From an uncultured Simplicispira sp. (lineage in GTDB: Bacteria > Pseudomonadota > Gammaproteobacteria > Burkholderiales > Burkholderiaceae_C), in the NCBI GenBank assembly GCA_903882725.1, contig CAIRYF010000391.1:1-6976 (forward strand): a stretch of DNA of 6,976 nucleotides. Reading direction: 5' to 3'. The translations under genes were made by a program, and so were the position numbers. Below, in pieces: positions 1-6,262 of the stretch. The notes beneath the pieces were generated by a model that saw nothing but the letters and a program-made list of their open reading frames with translations, was not told where the DNA came from and did no database searches. Position 1 is the stretch's first letter, and each line of letters opens with the position of its first letter.

Positions 1-2
1 CT

Positions 3-1370
3 GATACCTACATCCTGATGGCAGTGGGCGATGCGCTGGTCGCACAGATCCCCGGTCTGCTTATCTCGGTAGCAGCCGCCATGGTGATTTCGCGTGTCGG
101 CAAAGAGTCTGACATGGGCCAACAGATCGTTAAGCAACTGTTCACCTCACCACGTGTGCTGGGCATCACTGCTGGTATTTTGATTTTCTTAGGCCTGATT
201 CCGGGAATGCCCCACATAGTGTTTCTGGGTATTGGCTCTTTGCTTGGCTATATGGCTTGGTCGCTACTGCAACGCGCCAAAGTGGTGCCTGTAGAAGAAG
301 CTCCCGCCCCCGCACCGCCTACCGATGGCGAAGCCACCTGGGATGATCTGCAACCTATCGACCTACTGGGCCTAGAGCTGGGTTACCGCCTGATTGCCTT
401 GGTTGATAAAAACCGCCAAGGCGACCTGCTGACGCGCATTAAGGGCGTGCGGCGCAAGTTTGCCCAAGAGGTTGGCTTTTTGCCACCGCCGGTACACGTG
501 CGCGACAACCTAGAGCTCAAGCCTAGCGGCTACCGCATCACCCTGCGCGGCGTGATGGTGGGCGAGGGCGAAGCCTTCCCCGGTATGTACTTGGCTATCA
601 ACCCCGGCGGCATCTCTACCCCCTTGATTGGCACACCCACCACTGACCCAGCTTTTGGTTTGCCCTCCCACTGGATTGATGAACAACAAAAAGAAGCGGC
701 GCAAATGGCAGGCTTTACCGTGGTTGATTCGGAAACCGTGATGGCAACACATTTGTCACACTTGATGCAGGTACAAGCCGCCAAGTTGCTCAGTCGCACA
801 GAGACCCAGCAATTGGTGGAACACGTGGCCAAACTGGCCCCCAAACTGATTGAAGAAGTGGTTCCCAAAATGGTCTCGATTGCAACGTTTCAACGGGTGC
901 TGCAGCTGTTGCTGGAAGAGTCGGTACACATTCGCGATATTCGCACCATCATCGAAACACTGGCCGAACACGCGGTCAACACCGTCGACCCCGTCGAGCT
1001 GGCCAAGCGCGTGCGTGTGGCTTTATCGCCGGCCATCGTGCAGCAAATCTATGGCCCGACACGCGAACTCAATGTGATAGCTATCGAGCCAGGCCTAGAG
1101 CGCCTGCTGGTACAGGCTCTGGGCAACGCTACAGGCCCGGCACTGGACCCTGGAGTGGCAGATATCCTGACGCAAAAAGCCGCCGAAATAGCCCTTAAAC
1201 AAGAGGAAATCGGTCTGCCCGCCTGCCTGCTAGTGCCCGACGCAATACGTGGAGCTATCTCCCGCTTGGTACGCCGTGTAGCACCACGCCTACAAGTGCT
1301 GGGGCACAGCGAAATTCCTGAAACACACACCATCCGCATCGGGCCGGTCCTGCAAGGAGCCTCAGCATGA
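3..1370 (+). CDS. flhA: FlhA, flagellar export gate protein (5' end outside window)
   Basis: C-terminal 455 residues of FlhA, the inner-membrane export gate of the flagellar type III secretion system. It opens the path for substrates and its cytoplasmic domain docks chaperone-substrate complexes, including those carried by FlgN. The frame is open from base 3, so the start lies upstream; full-length family members have about 690 residues. Visible parts are a conserved segment with VAQIPGLL and SVAAA (about 39-100), two hydrophobic membrane segments (about 154-210 and 211-270), a Pro/Ala linker (about 286-330), then the cytoplasmic domain with typical blocks such as AINPGG, TVMATHLSHLM and SVHIRDIRTIIETLAEHA. 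The C-terminus looks complete. The stop overlaps the next start as ATGA (1367-1370), implying translational coupling to flhF. Identity rests on family motifs and context and is very secure. Confidence 0.98.
   Translation, partial: DTYILMAVGDALVAQIPGLLISVAAAMVISRVGKESDMGQQIVKQLFTSPRVLGITAGILIFLGLIPGMPHIVFLGIGSLLGYMAWSLLQRAKVVPVEEAPAPAPPTDGEATWDDLQPIDLLGLELGYRLIALVDKNRQGDLLTRIKGVRRKFAQEVGFLPPPVHVRDNLELKPSGYRITLRGVMVGEGEAFPGMYLAINPGGISTPLIGTPTTDPAFGLPSHWIDEQQKEAAQMAGFTVVDSETVMATHLSHLMQVQAAKLLSRTETQQLVEHVAKLAPKLIEEVVPKMVSIATFQRVLQLLLEESVHIRDIRTIIETLAEHAVNTVDPVELAKRVRVALSPAIVQQIYGPTRELNVIAIEPGLERLLVQALGNATGPALDPGVADILTQKAAEIALKQEEIGLPACLLVPDAIRGAISRLVRRVAPRLQVLGHSEIPETHTIRIGPVLQGASA
1354..1359 (+). 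promoter_or_regulatory. Shine-Dalgarno site of flhF
   Basis: AAGGAG ends seven bases before the ATG at 1367. It lies inside the last codons of flhA, so flhF has its own strong ribosome binding site despite the ATGA overlap. Confidence 0.8.
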
Positions 1371-2839
1371 ATATCCAACGTTTCCACGCTGCCACCTCAC
1401 GTGAGGCACTGGCCAAAGCACGCATGACGTTTGGCGACGGCACACTCATTTTGTCGAACCGCCCCACGGCGACAGGCGTCGAAGTAGTCGCAACGACGGA
1501 AGACTCGATTGAGGCACTCGACCACCCAGACGGCCAGCACACCGCACCGCAGCGTGGAGAGCCAAACACAGCGCGCAATCCGGTGCAAGAAGACACCGAA
1601 CAGCTGGCCATGAGCACGCTGTCGTTTCAAGACTATGTGCGCGAGCGTATGTTGCGCCGCCGCCATGAAGCATTGCATGGGGGTGGCAGTGGTGATATGG
1701 ATGCTGACTTTGAGGAGCCGGCGTACAACCCTGCCCCAGCGTACGCACAGGCCAGCACGCCCGCTTTAGCGCGCCACAACCCTTTACGCCCGCCAGCTCC
1801 CATGACACCACCCGCACCCAAAATGAGCAGCGAATCAGCACTGCGGGTACACCGCGATAGCGCTGTGCCAGCAGTCCCCGCCACGGTGAGCCAACAAGGC
1901 CTGATGACTGAGCTGCAGTCAATGAAGGATCTGATCGAAGACCGCTTCAATACCCTATCGTGGTTGAGCCAGGCGCACCAAAACCCGATCCAGTCCAACC
2001 TGATGCTGAAAATGATCCGCGCTGGCTATTCGCCATCGCTGGCGCGTGCGGTGCTAGAGCGGATTCCTGACAGCCTTGGTGCCCCCGAATCGGTACGCTG
2101 GTTGATGGAAGTGCTGCAACGCAATCTGAAAACCGATGCCAATGCCCGTCCACTGTATGAAGAAGGGGGCATCTACGCCTTAGTAGGTGCCACTGGCGTG
2201 GGCAAAACCACCACTACCGCCAAACTCGCTGCCATGTGTGCTCGCCTGCATGGCCCCGGCAGTGTGGGCTTGATCACGCTGGACACCTACCGCATCGGTG
2301 CCCACGAACAGCTGCGCGTCTATGGCCGTATGCTGGGTGTGGTCGCCCACTTGGCACACGACCAAGCTGCGCTGCAAGACCTGCTGAGTTTGCTGAGTGG
2401 CAAAAAAATGGTGCTCATAGACACCACCGGCATAGCTCCGCGCGACCCGCGCAAGCGCGATATGCTCAATGTGCTGAACCTGCCACACGTCAACCGCCTA
2501 CTGGTACTGAGCGCTGGCAGCCATGGCGACACGCTGGACGACACGGTAGCGGCCTTCAAGACAGAAGGGCCGCAACAAGCCATCCTGTCAAAAGTAGACG
2601 AAGCCGCCAAACTGGGCCCGTCTATTGACGCATTGATTCGCCACCAAATGGTGCTGCGCGGCGTCACCAATGGTCAGCGCGTACCCGAAGATTGGGAGGC
2701 TGCTGATGGACAAAAACTCATCAACACCTCGATGCGATCGTCGGCACGCTCGGCGTTTGACCCCAAAGCTACCGATCTGAATTTCTTCTTCTCGCACACG
2801 CCACACCAATCGTTTGAAAAGGGAGTCCTCGATGCTTGA
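1367..2839 (+). CDS. flhF: FlhF, SRP-family GTPase for flagellar placement
   Basis: A 490-residue FlhF, the third SRP-type GTPase beside Ffh and FtsY. It recruits early basal-body parts to the membrane and sets the position of polar flagella. An N-terminal B domain (about 1-60) is followed by a long Pro/Ala-rich linker (about 118-165), an N helical domain (about 180-260) and the G domain. G-domain motifs seen are P-loop GATGVGKTTTT (274-284), DTYRIGAHEQL from D306, G3-type DTTG (352-355), and a G4-like SKVDEA near residue 408. The block SAGSHGDTLDD is also typical of FlhF. The start ATG overlaps the flhA stop by four bases and has a good ribosome site. The G3 motif reads DTTG and G4 reads SKVD, instead of the SRP-type DTAGR and TKxD. 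Presence of flhF suggests a polar or positioned flagellum, which is an inference. Confidence 0.97.
   Translation: MNIQRFHAATSREALAKARMTFGDGTLILSNRPTATGVEVVATTEDSIEALDHPDGQHTAPQRGEPNTARNPVQEDTEQLAMSTLSFQDYVRERMLRRRHEALHGGGSGDMDADFEEPAYNPAPAYAQASTPALARHNPLRPPAPMTPPAPKMSSESALRVHRDSAVPAVPATVSQQGLMTELQSMKDLIEDRFNTLSWLSQAHQNPIQSNLMLKMIRAGYSPSLARAVLERIPDSLGAPESVRWLMEVLQRNLKTDANARPLYEEGGIYALVGATGVGKTTTTAKLAAMCARLHGPGSVGLITLDTYRIGAHEQLRVYGRMLGVVAHLAHDQAALQDLLSLLSGKKMVLIDTTGIAPRDPRKRDMLNVLNLPHVNRLLVLSAGSHGDTLDDTVAAFKTEGPQQAILSKVDEAAKLGPSIDALIRHQMVLRGVTNGQRVPEDWEAADGQKLINTSMRSSARSAFDPKATDLNFFFSHTPHQSFEKGVLDA
2817..2825 (+). promoter_or_regulatory. Ribosome binding site deciding the FlhG-like start
   Basis: AAAAGGGAG lies inside the end of flhF and is six bases from the ATG at 2832. 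An in-frame TTG at 2814 overlaps this site and has no ribosome site of its own, so the ATG is preferred. Confidence 0.75.
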
Positions 2840-3650
2840 CCTCAGCTTGCACCAAGGCACCAGCCTGCACTGCCACACGCCAGAAATTGAATTGCGCCTG
2901 ACCGCTGTGGTCAGCCAAGGCAAGGATGGGCAGGCGCTGGAAACACTCTGGCAGGTCTGCTCGCACCTGCAGCGCCTAGGCTATCCGGTGGTTGTACTCG
3001 ACGGTACTGCCGAAGAAAGCTACGAAGCACCTGGCCTACAGCATCTGCTGACAAATGCCCCCAGAGGCGACGGCAGCTTTTCTATGGACAGCACACACAC
3101 CTCCTCCTTAGCGGTGTTGCCAGCTTTTCAAGGTTTGTACACCCTGGCTTTTAGCCCGCCCCATGCATCACAACCGCTGCGAGCGCTACAGCCCCTGTTT
3201 CGCCAATATGCCCTGATCGTGGTGTACGCCTCGGTAGCCACATTTTCGACACCACTGCTCAAAGGCACGGCGACGGCACCGCTGCTGTTGATGCAGCCTG
3301 GCAAACCCGGCGTGGTTACCAGCTACAAGCAACTCAAACAACTGGCAATACATACCGGTTTGGCAGGTACGGTAGCCTGCATGGCCGACTCTGACGCACC
3401 AGCGCGGCGGCGCGAGATTGACAGCGAACTGCACACCCTGCGCCAATGCGCCGAGCGCCACCTAGGCCAACAAATTGGCACCACCAGCATCTACGCTGGC
3501 AGTGCCCGAGATATGCAGCGCTTGGCCCTGCGCCTACTGGAAAACGCCGGCACCATTGGTGTGCCCACCCACGGTGTACCCGCTTATGCTGCACCAGACT
3601 CCCAGCACTCCCTCAACGAGAGCTATCCGCCTTTTTATCAGAGGCATTGA
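2832..3650 (+). CDS. FlhG/FleN-like MinD-family protein with degenerate ATP site
   Basis: A 272-residue protein in the position normally held by flhG (fleN), between flhF and fliA, overlapping the flhF stop by 8 bases. FlhG is a MinD-type ATPase that controls flagellar number and stimulates FlhF. The fold signature is recognisable: a first strand and loop (TAVVSQGKDGQALETL, 24-39) where MinD proteins have the deviant Walker A KGGVGKT, then a helix and PVVVLDGT (52-59) where they have the LLDAD strand. YALIVVYASV sits where the DxxG Walker B strand is expected, and TSYKQLKQLA plus a later helix resemble the FlhG C-terminal half. The P-loop glycines and catalytic Lys/Thr are not there, Walker B is lost, and no DQAxxLR FlhF-activating motif appears at the N-terminus. 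I infer a divergent FlhG homologue that probably does not hydrolyse ATP. The symbol is left empty because the key residues are missing. Confidence 0.8.
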   Translation: MLDLSLHQGTSLHCHTPEIELRLTAVVSQGKDGQALETLWQVCSHLQRLGYPVVVLDGTAEESYEAPGLQHLLTNAPRGDGSFSMDSTHTSSLAVLPAFQGLYTLAFSPPHASQPLRALQPLFRQYALIVVYASVATFSTPLLKGTATAPLLLMQPGKPGVVTSYKQLKQLAIHTGLAGTVACMADSDAPARRREIDSELHTLRQCAERHLGQQIGTTSIYAGSARDMQRLALRLLENAGTIGVPTHGVPAYAAPDSQHSLNESYPPFYQRH

Positions 3651-3655
3651 CAGTG

Positions 3656-4399
3656 ATGTACACCGCCAAAGGCCAGCTCGACCGTGAAGCGTTAATTCGC
3701 CAACATGTGCCGCTGGTGCGACGGCTGGCGCACCATATGATTGCCAAACTCCCCCCCAACATCGAACTCGACGATCTGATACAGGTCGGAATGATCGGTC
3801 TGACCGAAGCTTTATCGCGCTACGAAGCAGCACAGGGCGTGCAGTTTGAGACTTTCGCCACGCAGCGCATTCGAGGGGCCATGCTTGACGAGCTGCGCGA
3901 AGGTGACTGGATGTCGCGCAGCTCGCGCAAAAGCCAAAAAGATATCGAAAAAGCCGTGCAGCGTGTCGAGCAAAAGCTAGGCCGCTGTCCGCTCGAATCA
4001 GAAATTGCTGCAGAGCTTGGAATGTCTCTGCCCGACTACCAAAGTCTGCTAGGCAAGGTGCGCGGCACACAGCTGGTGTATTTGGAGGACATGACGCGCA
4101 GCGGCAAAGAGGACGGAGAAGGCGAAGAAGGCTTTTTGGAGCGCCACGATATTTCTGACAACGAAGACAGCAACCCCAACAATCCCGTTGAGCTGTTGCG
4201 CGATCAGCGCCTGCGCGCCGCACTGGTCAAAGCGATTGAGTCTTTACCAGAGCGCGAGCAGTACATCATGGGGATGTATTACGAGCACGATATGAATCTG
4301 AAAGAAATTGCCGCCGTGCTGGACGTTACAGAATCGCGCATTTGCCAGCTACACAGCCAGTCGATTGCACGCCTACGGGCCAAGATGCGCAGCCACTAA
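3656..4399 (+). CDS. fliA: FliA, sigma-28 factor for late flagellar genes
   Basis: A 247-residue RNA polymerase sigma factor of the FliA class, close to the usual 240. It directs transcription of late flagellar genes (filament, motor, chemotaxis and flgM). Region 2 is clear: LDDLIQVGMIGL, then QFETFATQRIRGAMLDELRE and DWMSRSSRK. Region 3 follows (DIEKAVQRVEQKLGRCPLES). Region 4 has ALVKAIESLPEREQ and a helix-turn-helix (NLKEIAAVLDVTESRICQLH). A strongly acidic linker (about 144-181) joins regions 3 and 4. The upstream gene stops five bases before this ATG. An in-frame GTG directly before it (3653) sits 8 bases from AGAGG (3640-3644), against 11 for the ATG, so the true start may be GTG, adding one residue. 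The frame stays open upstream to 3446, but that part has no sigma-factor similarity and overlaps the FlhG-like gene. Its activity should be checked by FlgM, encoded on the opposite strand downstream. Confidence 0.98.
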   Translation: MYTAKGQLDREALIRQHVPLVRRLAHHMIAKLPPNIELDDLIQVGMIGLTEALSRYEAAQGVQFETFATQRIRGAMLDELREGDWMSRSSRKSQKDIEKAVQRVEQKLGRCPLESEIAAELGMSLPDYQSLLGKVRGTQLVYLEDMTRSGKEDGEGEEGFLERHDISDNEDSNPNNPVELLRDQRLRAALVKAIESLPEREQYIMGMYYEHDMNLKEIAAVLDVTESRICQLHSQSIARLRAKMRSH

Positions 4400-4423
4400 A
4401 GCGCGCCCGCACAAGCCGCCCAC

Positions 4424-4462
4424 AAAAAAGCCGCCATTGCACAACAGCAATGGCGGCTTTTT
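4424..4462. terminator. Bidirectional intrinsic terminator between fliA and flgN
   Basis: A perfect 11-bp stem, GCCGCCATTGC (4430-4440) and GCAATGGCGGC (4447-4457), encloses the loop ACAACA. It is flanked by AAAAAA on the left and TTTTT on the right, so the stem can extend through A-U pairs. Read on either strand it gives a GC-rich hairpin followed by a U tract. It lies 25 bases past the fliA stop and about 40 bases past the flgN stop on the opposite strand, as expected for a shared terminator of convergent operons. Confidence 0.93.
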
Positions 4463-4479
4463 ACGCCGTACCACAACGC

Positions 4480-4510
4480 AATGCCCAATGCCCAATGCGC
4501 CTCAATGCGC
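4480..4510. repeat. Heptamer tandem repeat at the 3' end of flgN
   Basis: Two perfect AATGCCC units (4480-4486, 4487-4493) are followed by AATGCGC (4494-4500), the bases CTC, and a further AATGCGC (4504-4510). The repeat runs across the flgN stop codon (4502-4504) between the gene and the terminator. The last copy encodes the end of FlgN (AH and stop). Confidence 0.8.
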
Positions 4511-4876
4511 GTAAGTTGAACTATAGATGCGCGCTCCAGAGCCAGAGACACCGCGCATACCCAAGGCGCGGGAATAAGTAGCGTCAGGGGCACTTGGCAA
4601 CAATACCGCAGCCAAGCGATCAGTGCTTGCTGCCATACGCGCTAAACCTTGGCGCTGTGCGCCCAAACGGACATGAATATCTTGCAAACGCTGCACCAGA
4701 GCAGGTGACAACGCCTGTCGGCGCCGCGCCAGCACCATGGCGTCAGAAAAACCAGCAATAGCATGACGCAAAGCAGCGCTGCTGCGCTCCAGCGCCATCG
4801 CATCGTTGGCCAACAAGTGCTCTGACACCTGCGTGAGCTGCTGCTCTACCAAGGCAAGGGTTTGTTCCAGTGGCAT
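4502..4876 (-). CDS. flgN: FlgN-like export chaperone for hook-associated proteins
   Basis: A 124-residue, mostly helical small protein directly downstream of flgM, the standard position of flgN. FlgN is the cytoplasmic chaperone of the hook-filament junction proteins FlgK and FlgL and delivers them to FlhA. The first ninety residues look like helical hairpins rich in Leu, Gln and Ala, with an Arg-rich stretch near 51-53. The tail (about 97-124) is Gly/Ser/Tyr-rich and looks flexible. Sequence motifs in this family are weak, so the call rests on size, helical character and position. The ATG at 4876 is the only reasonable start, because an in-frame stop lies about 20 bases upstream. No good ribosome binding site precedes it. 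The gap from flgM is 34 bases, so the two are probably co-transcribed. Confidence 0.88.
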   Translation of the reverse strand: MPLEQTLALVEQQLTQVSEHLLANDAMALERSSAALRHAIAGFSDAMVLARRRQALSPALVQRLQDIHVRLGAQRQGLARMAASTDRLAAVLLPSAPDATYSRALGMRGVSGSGARIYSSTYAH

Positions 4877-4910
4877 GACAGCATCAATAGTAGGTTAAAA
4901 AAATGGCGGT

Positions 4911-5237
4911 TTAAGCACGTGCGTGCGACAACATTTCGAAGGCGTTAGACAACATTTTGTCGGCTACCACCTGGGGATTGAACTGAAAAGTACCATTGGC
5001 AATGGCTGCACGCATCGTATTGACACGATCAACATCAAAATCACTGCTGCTGCGGCTGGTGGGCTCTAGGCCACGGGCAACAGTGGAGAACGACACAGGC
5101 GCACCGGCAGTTTTGGCTTTAGCAACGCCTTGGCCCAACGCTTGGGCAGCAGGCGCACCAGTGCGAGCCTGCTGCTTGGCAGAGCCTGCGGCCTGCGCTA
5201 CAGCGCTGGGCAACTCCGGTTTTTGACCTATCTTCAT
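4911..5237 (-). CDS. flgM: FlgM, anti-sigma-28 factor
   Basis: A 108-residue anti-sigma factor that binds FliA and holds it inactive until the hook is complete, then leaves the cell through the flagellar exporter. The N-terminus MKIGQ is typical. The middle (about 12-65) is Ala/Gln/Ser-rich and probably disordered, as expected of an exported FlgM. The sigma-binding C-terminal part (about 66-103) contains DVDRVNTMRAAIANGTFQFN and ADKMLSNAFEML, matching the family pattern. I chose the ATG at 5237 because GGAG (5244-5247, read on the minus strand) lies six bases upstream. An in-frame GTG at 5252 would add five residues but its purine run directly abuts the start. A sigma-28 promoter lies about 46 bases upstream, and read-through from flgA is also likely. 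Confidence 0.95.
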   Translation of the reverse strand: MKIGQKPELPSAVAQAAGSAKQQARTGAPAAQALGQGVAKAKTAGAPVSFSTVARGLEPTSRSSSDFDVDRVNTMRAAIANGTFQFNPQVVADKMLSNAFEMLSHARA

Positions 5238-5282
5238 CACACTCTCCACCACCCCTTGTAACGTAGGGCATCAGTAACCATG

Positions 5283-5309
5283 TTTTCGACCTATTCGCTG
5301 CGTACTTTA
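5283..5309 (-). promoter_or_regulatory. Sigma-28 (FliA) promoter of flgM
   Basis: On the minus strand TAAAGTAC (5302-5309) is followed after exactly 11 bases by GTCGAAAA (5283-5290). The enteric sigma-28 consensus is TAAAGTTT, 11 bases, GCCGATAA. The -35 core TAAAG is perfect and six of eight -10 bases match. The site lies in the 129-base gap between flgA and flgM, with its -10 about 46 bases before the flgM ATG. This fits a class III promoter that raises FlgM once FliA is active. Confidence 0.85.
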
Positions 5310-5366
5310 GCGATTTGTAGCCCCGGACAGGTCAGCACACCATCTTCCTGATGCCTGCTGCGGGGG

Positions 5367-6122
5367 TCAGAGAGCCGCCGCAACGGAGCCAGTCTCATTG
5401 ACAATGCCGCTGATTATCCGGCCATTGGTCATGCGAATACGCACCGTCTGACCCGCAGCACCAGCGGCCATAGCTTGGCCAGTAGCGCTTACGGCGTAGC
5501 CGGGGCCCTCAGCCACTACGCGCACTTGGGCACCAGACTTGAATAAATGCGGTGTCCGCACCATCGATTGGCGCAATGTTTGACCTGCCAGCAGCTGGCG
5601 CGCAGCCACCTGTCCAACCCACTGCGCCGGATCAGCGACGACCGCCGCTGGCTCGGCAGCCCAATCTACCTCAGATTGAGTGGCATCTGCCTCAGTCAGT
5701 GAGGTGCCCATGGGAACATTGCTCATCAACACCCAAGCCGGGCCATAGGCCTTGATAGTCAGAGGCAAAAACACGTTCCAGCGCGTGGCACCTTCTAGGC
5801 AGCGCAGCCCCAGCCGCGAGCGCCCCCACAAGCGTGCCCCCGCCGGCAAATAAGGCTCCACACGCGCACACGGTGCCAAGCGCAGGCGCTCATCGAGGGC
5901 ACCAACATCCACCTCCATGCGCAGCGGTGTGCTCTGGGGCGTTTGTCGCAGTGCTGCGTCAATCCAGCTCTGGGTGAGCTGACCCAAGTCAGTAGATGCT
6001 TGCGCAGCTTGTGCCTGTGCGTGTACTGGCAAGGCACCAAAAATCATAGCAGCCAGCGCTGTGCCAGCCACAGCAGCGCGCCAAGAGGTCGGCAAGGACA
6101 CGGCAAAGAAAAAAAGCGACAT
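5367..6122 (-). CDS. flgA: FlgA, periplasmic chaperone for P-ring assembly
   Basis: A 251-residue FlgA, which helps the P-ring protein FlgI assemble around the rod in the periplasm. The N-terminus is a Sec signal peptide: Arg15, a hydrophobic core (about 16-31) and a likely cleavage after VHA (residue 35). The mature part has two cysteines (85 and 108) that could form the disulfide known in FlgA. A SAF-type beta domain follows (roughly 125-195, including VPMGTSLTEAD), and the end GQTVRIRMTNGRIISGIVNE is characteristic of the family. The ATG at 6122 is chosen because GGAGG (6129-6133) is six bases upstream and the signal peptide starts there. The frame continues upstream to 6311 without a recognisable domain. 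The gene is transcribed away from flgB and towards flgM and flgN. Confidence 0.95.
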   Translation of the reverse strand: MSLFFFAVSLPTSWRAAVAGTALAAMIFGALPVHAQAQAAQASTDLGQLTQSWIDAALRQTPQSTPLRMEVDVGALDERLRLAPCARVEPYLPAGARLWGRSRLGLRCLEGATRWNVFLPLTIKAYGPAWVLMSNVPMGTSLTEADATQSEVDWAAEPAAVVADPAQWVGQVAARQLLAGQTLRQSMVRTPHLFKSGAQVRVVAEGPGYAVSATGQAMAAGAAGQTVRIRMTNGRIISGIVNETGSVAAAL

Positions 6123-6144
6123 GGTTTGCCTCCAAAAAAGGGGT

Positions 6145-6169
6145 TGGCCTGCGTACCCACAACAGGCCA
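6145..6169 (-). promoter_or_regulatory. Candidate stem-loop in the flgA leader
   Basis: A perfect 7-bp inverted repeat, TGGCCTG and CAGGCCA with an 11-base loop, lies just upstream of the flgA ribosome site. In the flgA transcript it is followed by ACCCC, six U residues, then GGAGG and the start codon. It could stabilise the 5' end, act as a weak attenuator or influence access to the ribosome site. Only the inverted repeat is directly seen. Confidence 0.45.
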
Positions 6170-6206
6170 TTTCACTACTGGAACTATAGGCAGCGCAGCA
6201 CCCGCC

Positions 6207-6262
6207 AAAGCGCTGAACAACCCAGCAATACCCGCCTTCTTTCCCGCTTAGAAAAAGCGCTG
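6207..6262. repeat. 9-bp direct repeat between flgA and flgB
   Basis: AAAGCGCTG occurs at 6207-6215 and 6254-6262, 47 bases apart, both with the palindromic core AGCGCT. Together they span the middle of the divergent control region, just upstream of the possible flgB -10. They may be paired regulator sites; the role is unknown. Confidence 0.6.

Noticed and set aside
1021..1035. Sigma-28-like -10 (GCGATAA read on the minus strand) inside flhA
   Set aside because: There is no TAAAG-type -35 at the required 11-base spacing, and a similar partial match in fliA near 3810 also lacks one.
3446..3655. Upstream extension of the fliA frame by 70 residues
   Set aside because: It lies inside the FlhG-like gene in another frame, is Cys/His/Arg/Pro-rich, has no sigma-factor similarity, and the ribosome site supports a start at 3653 or 3656.
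3534..4223. 229-codon open frame on the minus strand opposite fliA
   Set aside because: It overlaps fliA, which has clear sigma-factor motifs. The antisense frame is rich in Cys, Arg and Ala without any recognisable domain, as expected of a shadow frame in GC-rich coding DNA.
4897..4930. Possible attenuator between flgM and flgN (GCACG/CGTGC with a later T run)
   Set aside because: The stem is only five base pairs with a two-base loop and the T run is about twelve bases away, so it does not look like an intrinsic terminator.
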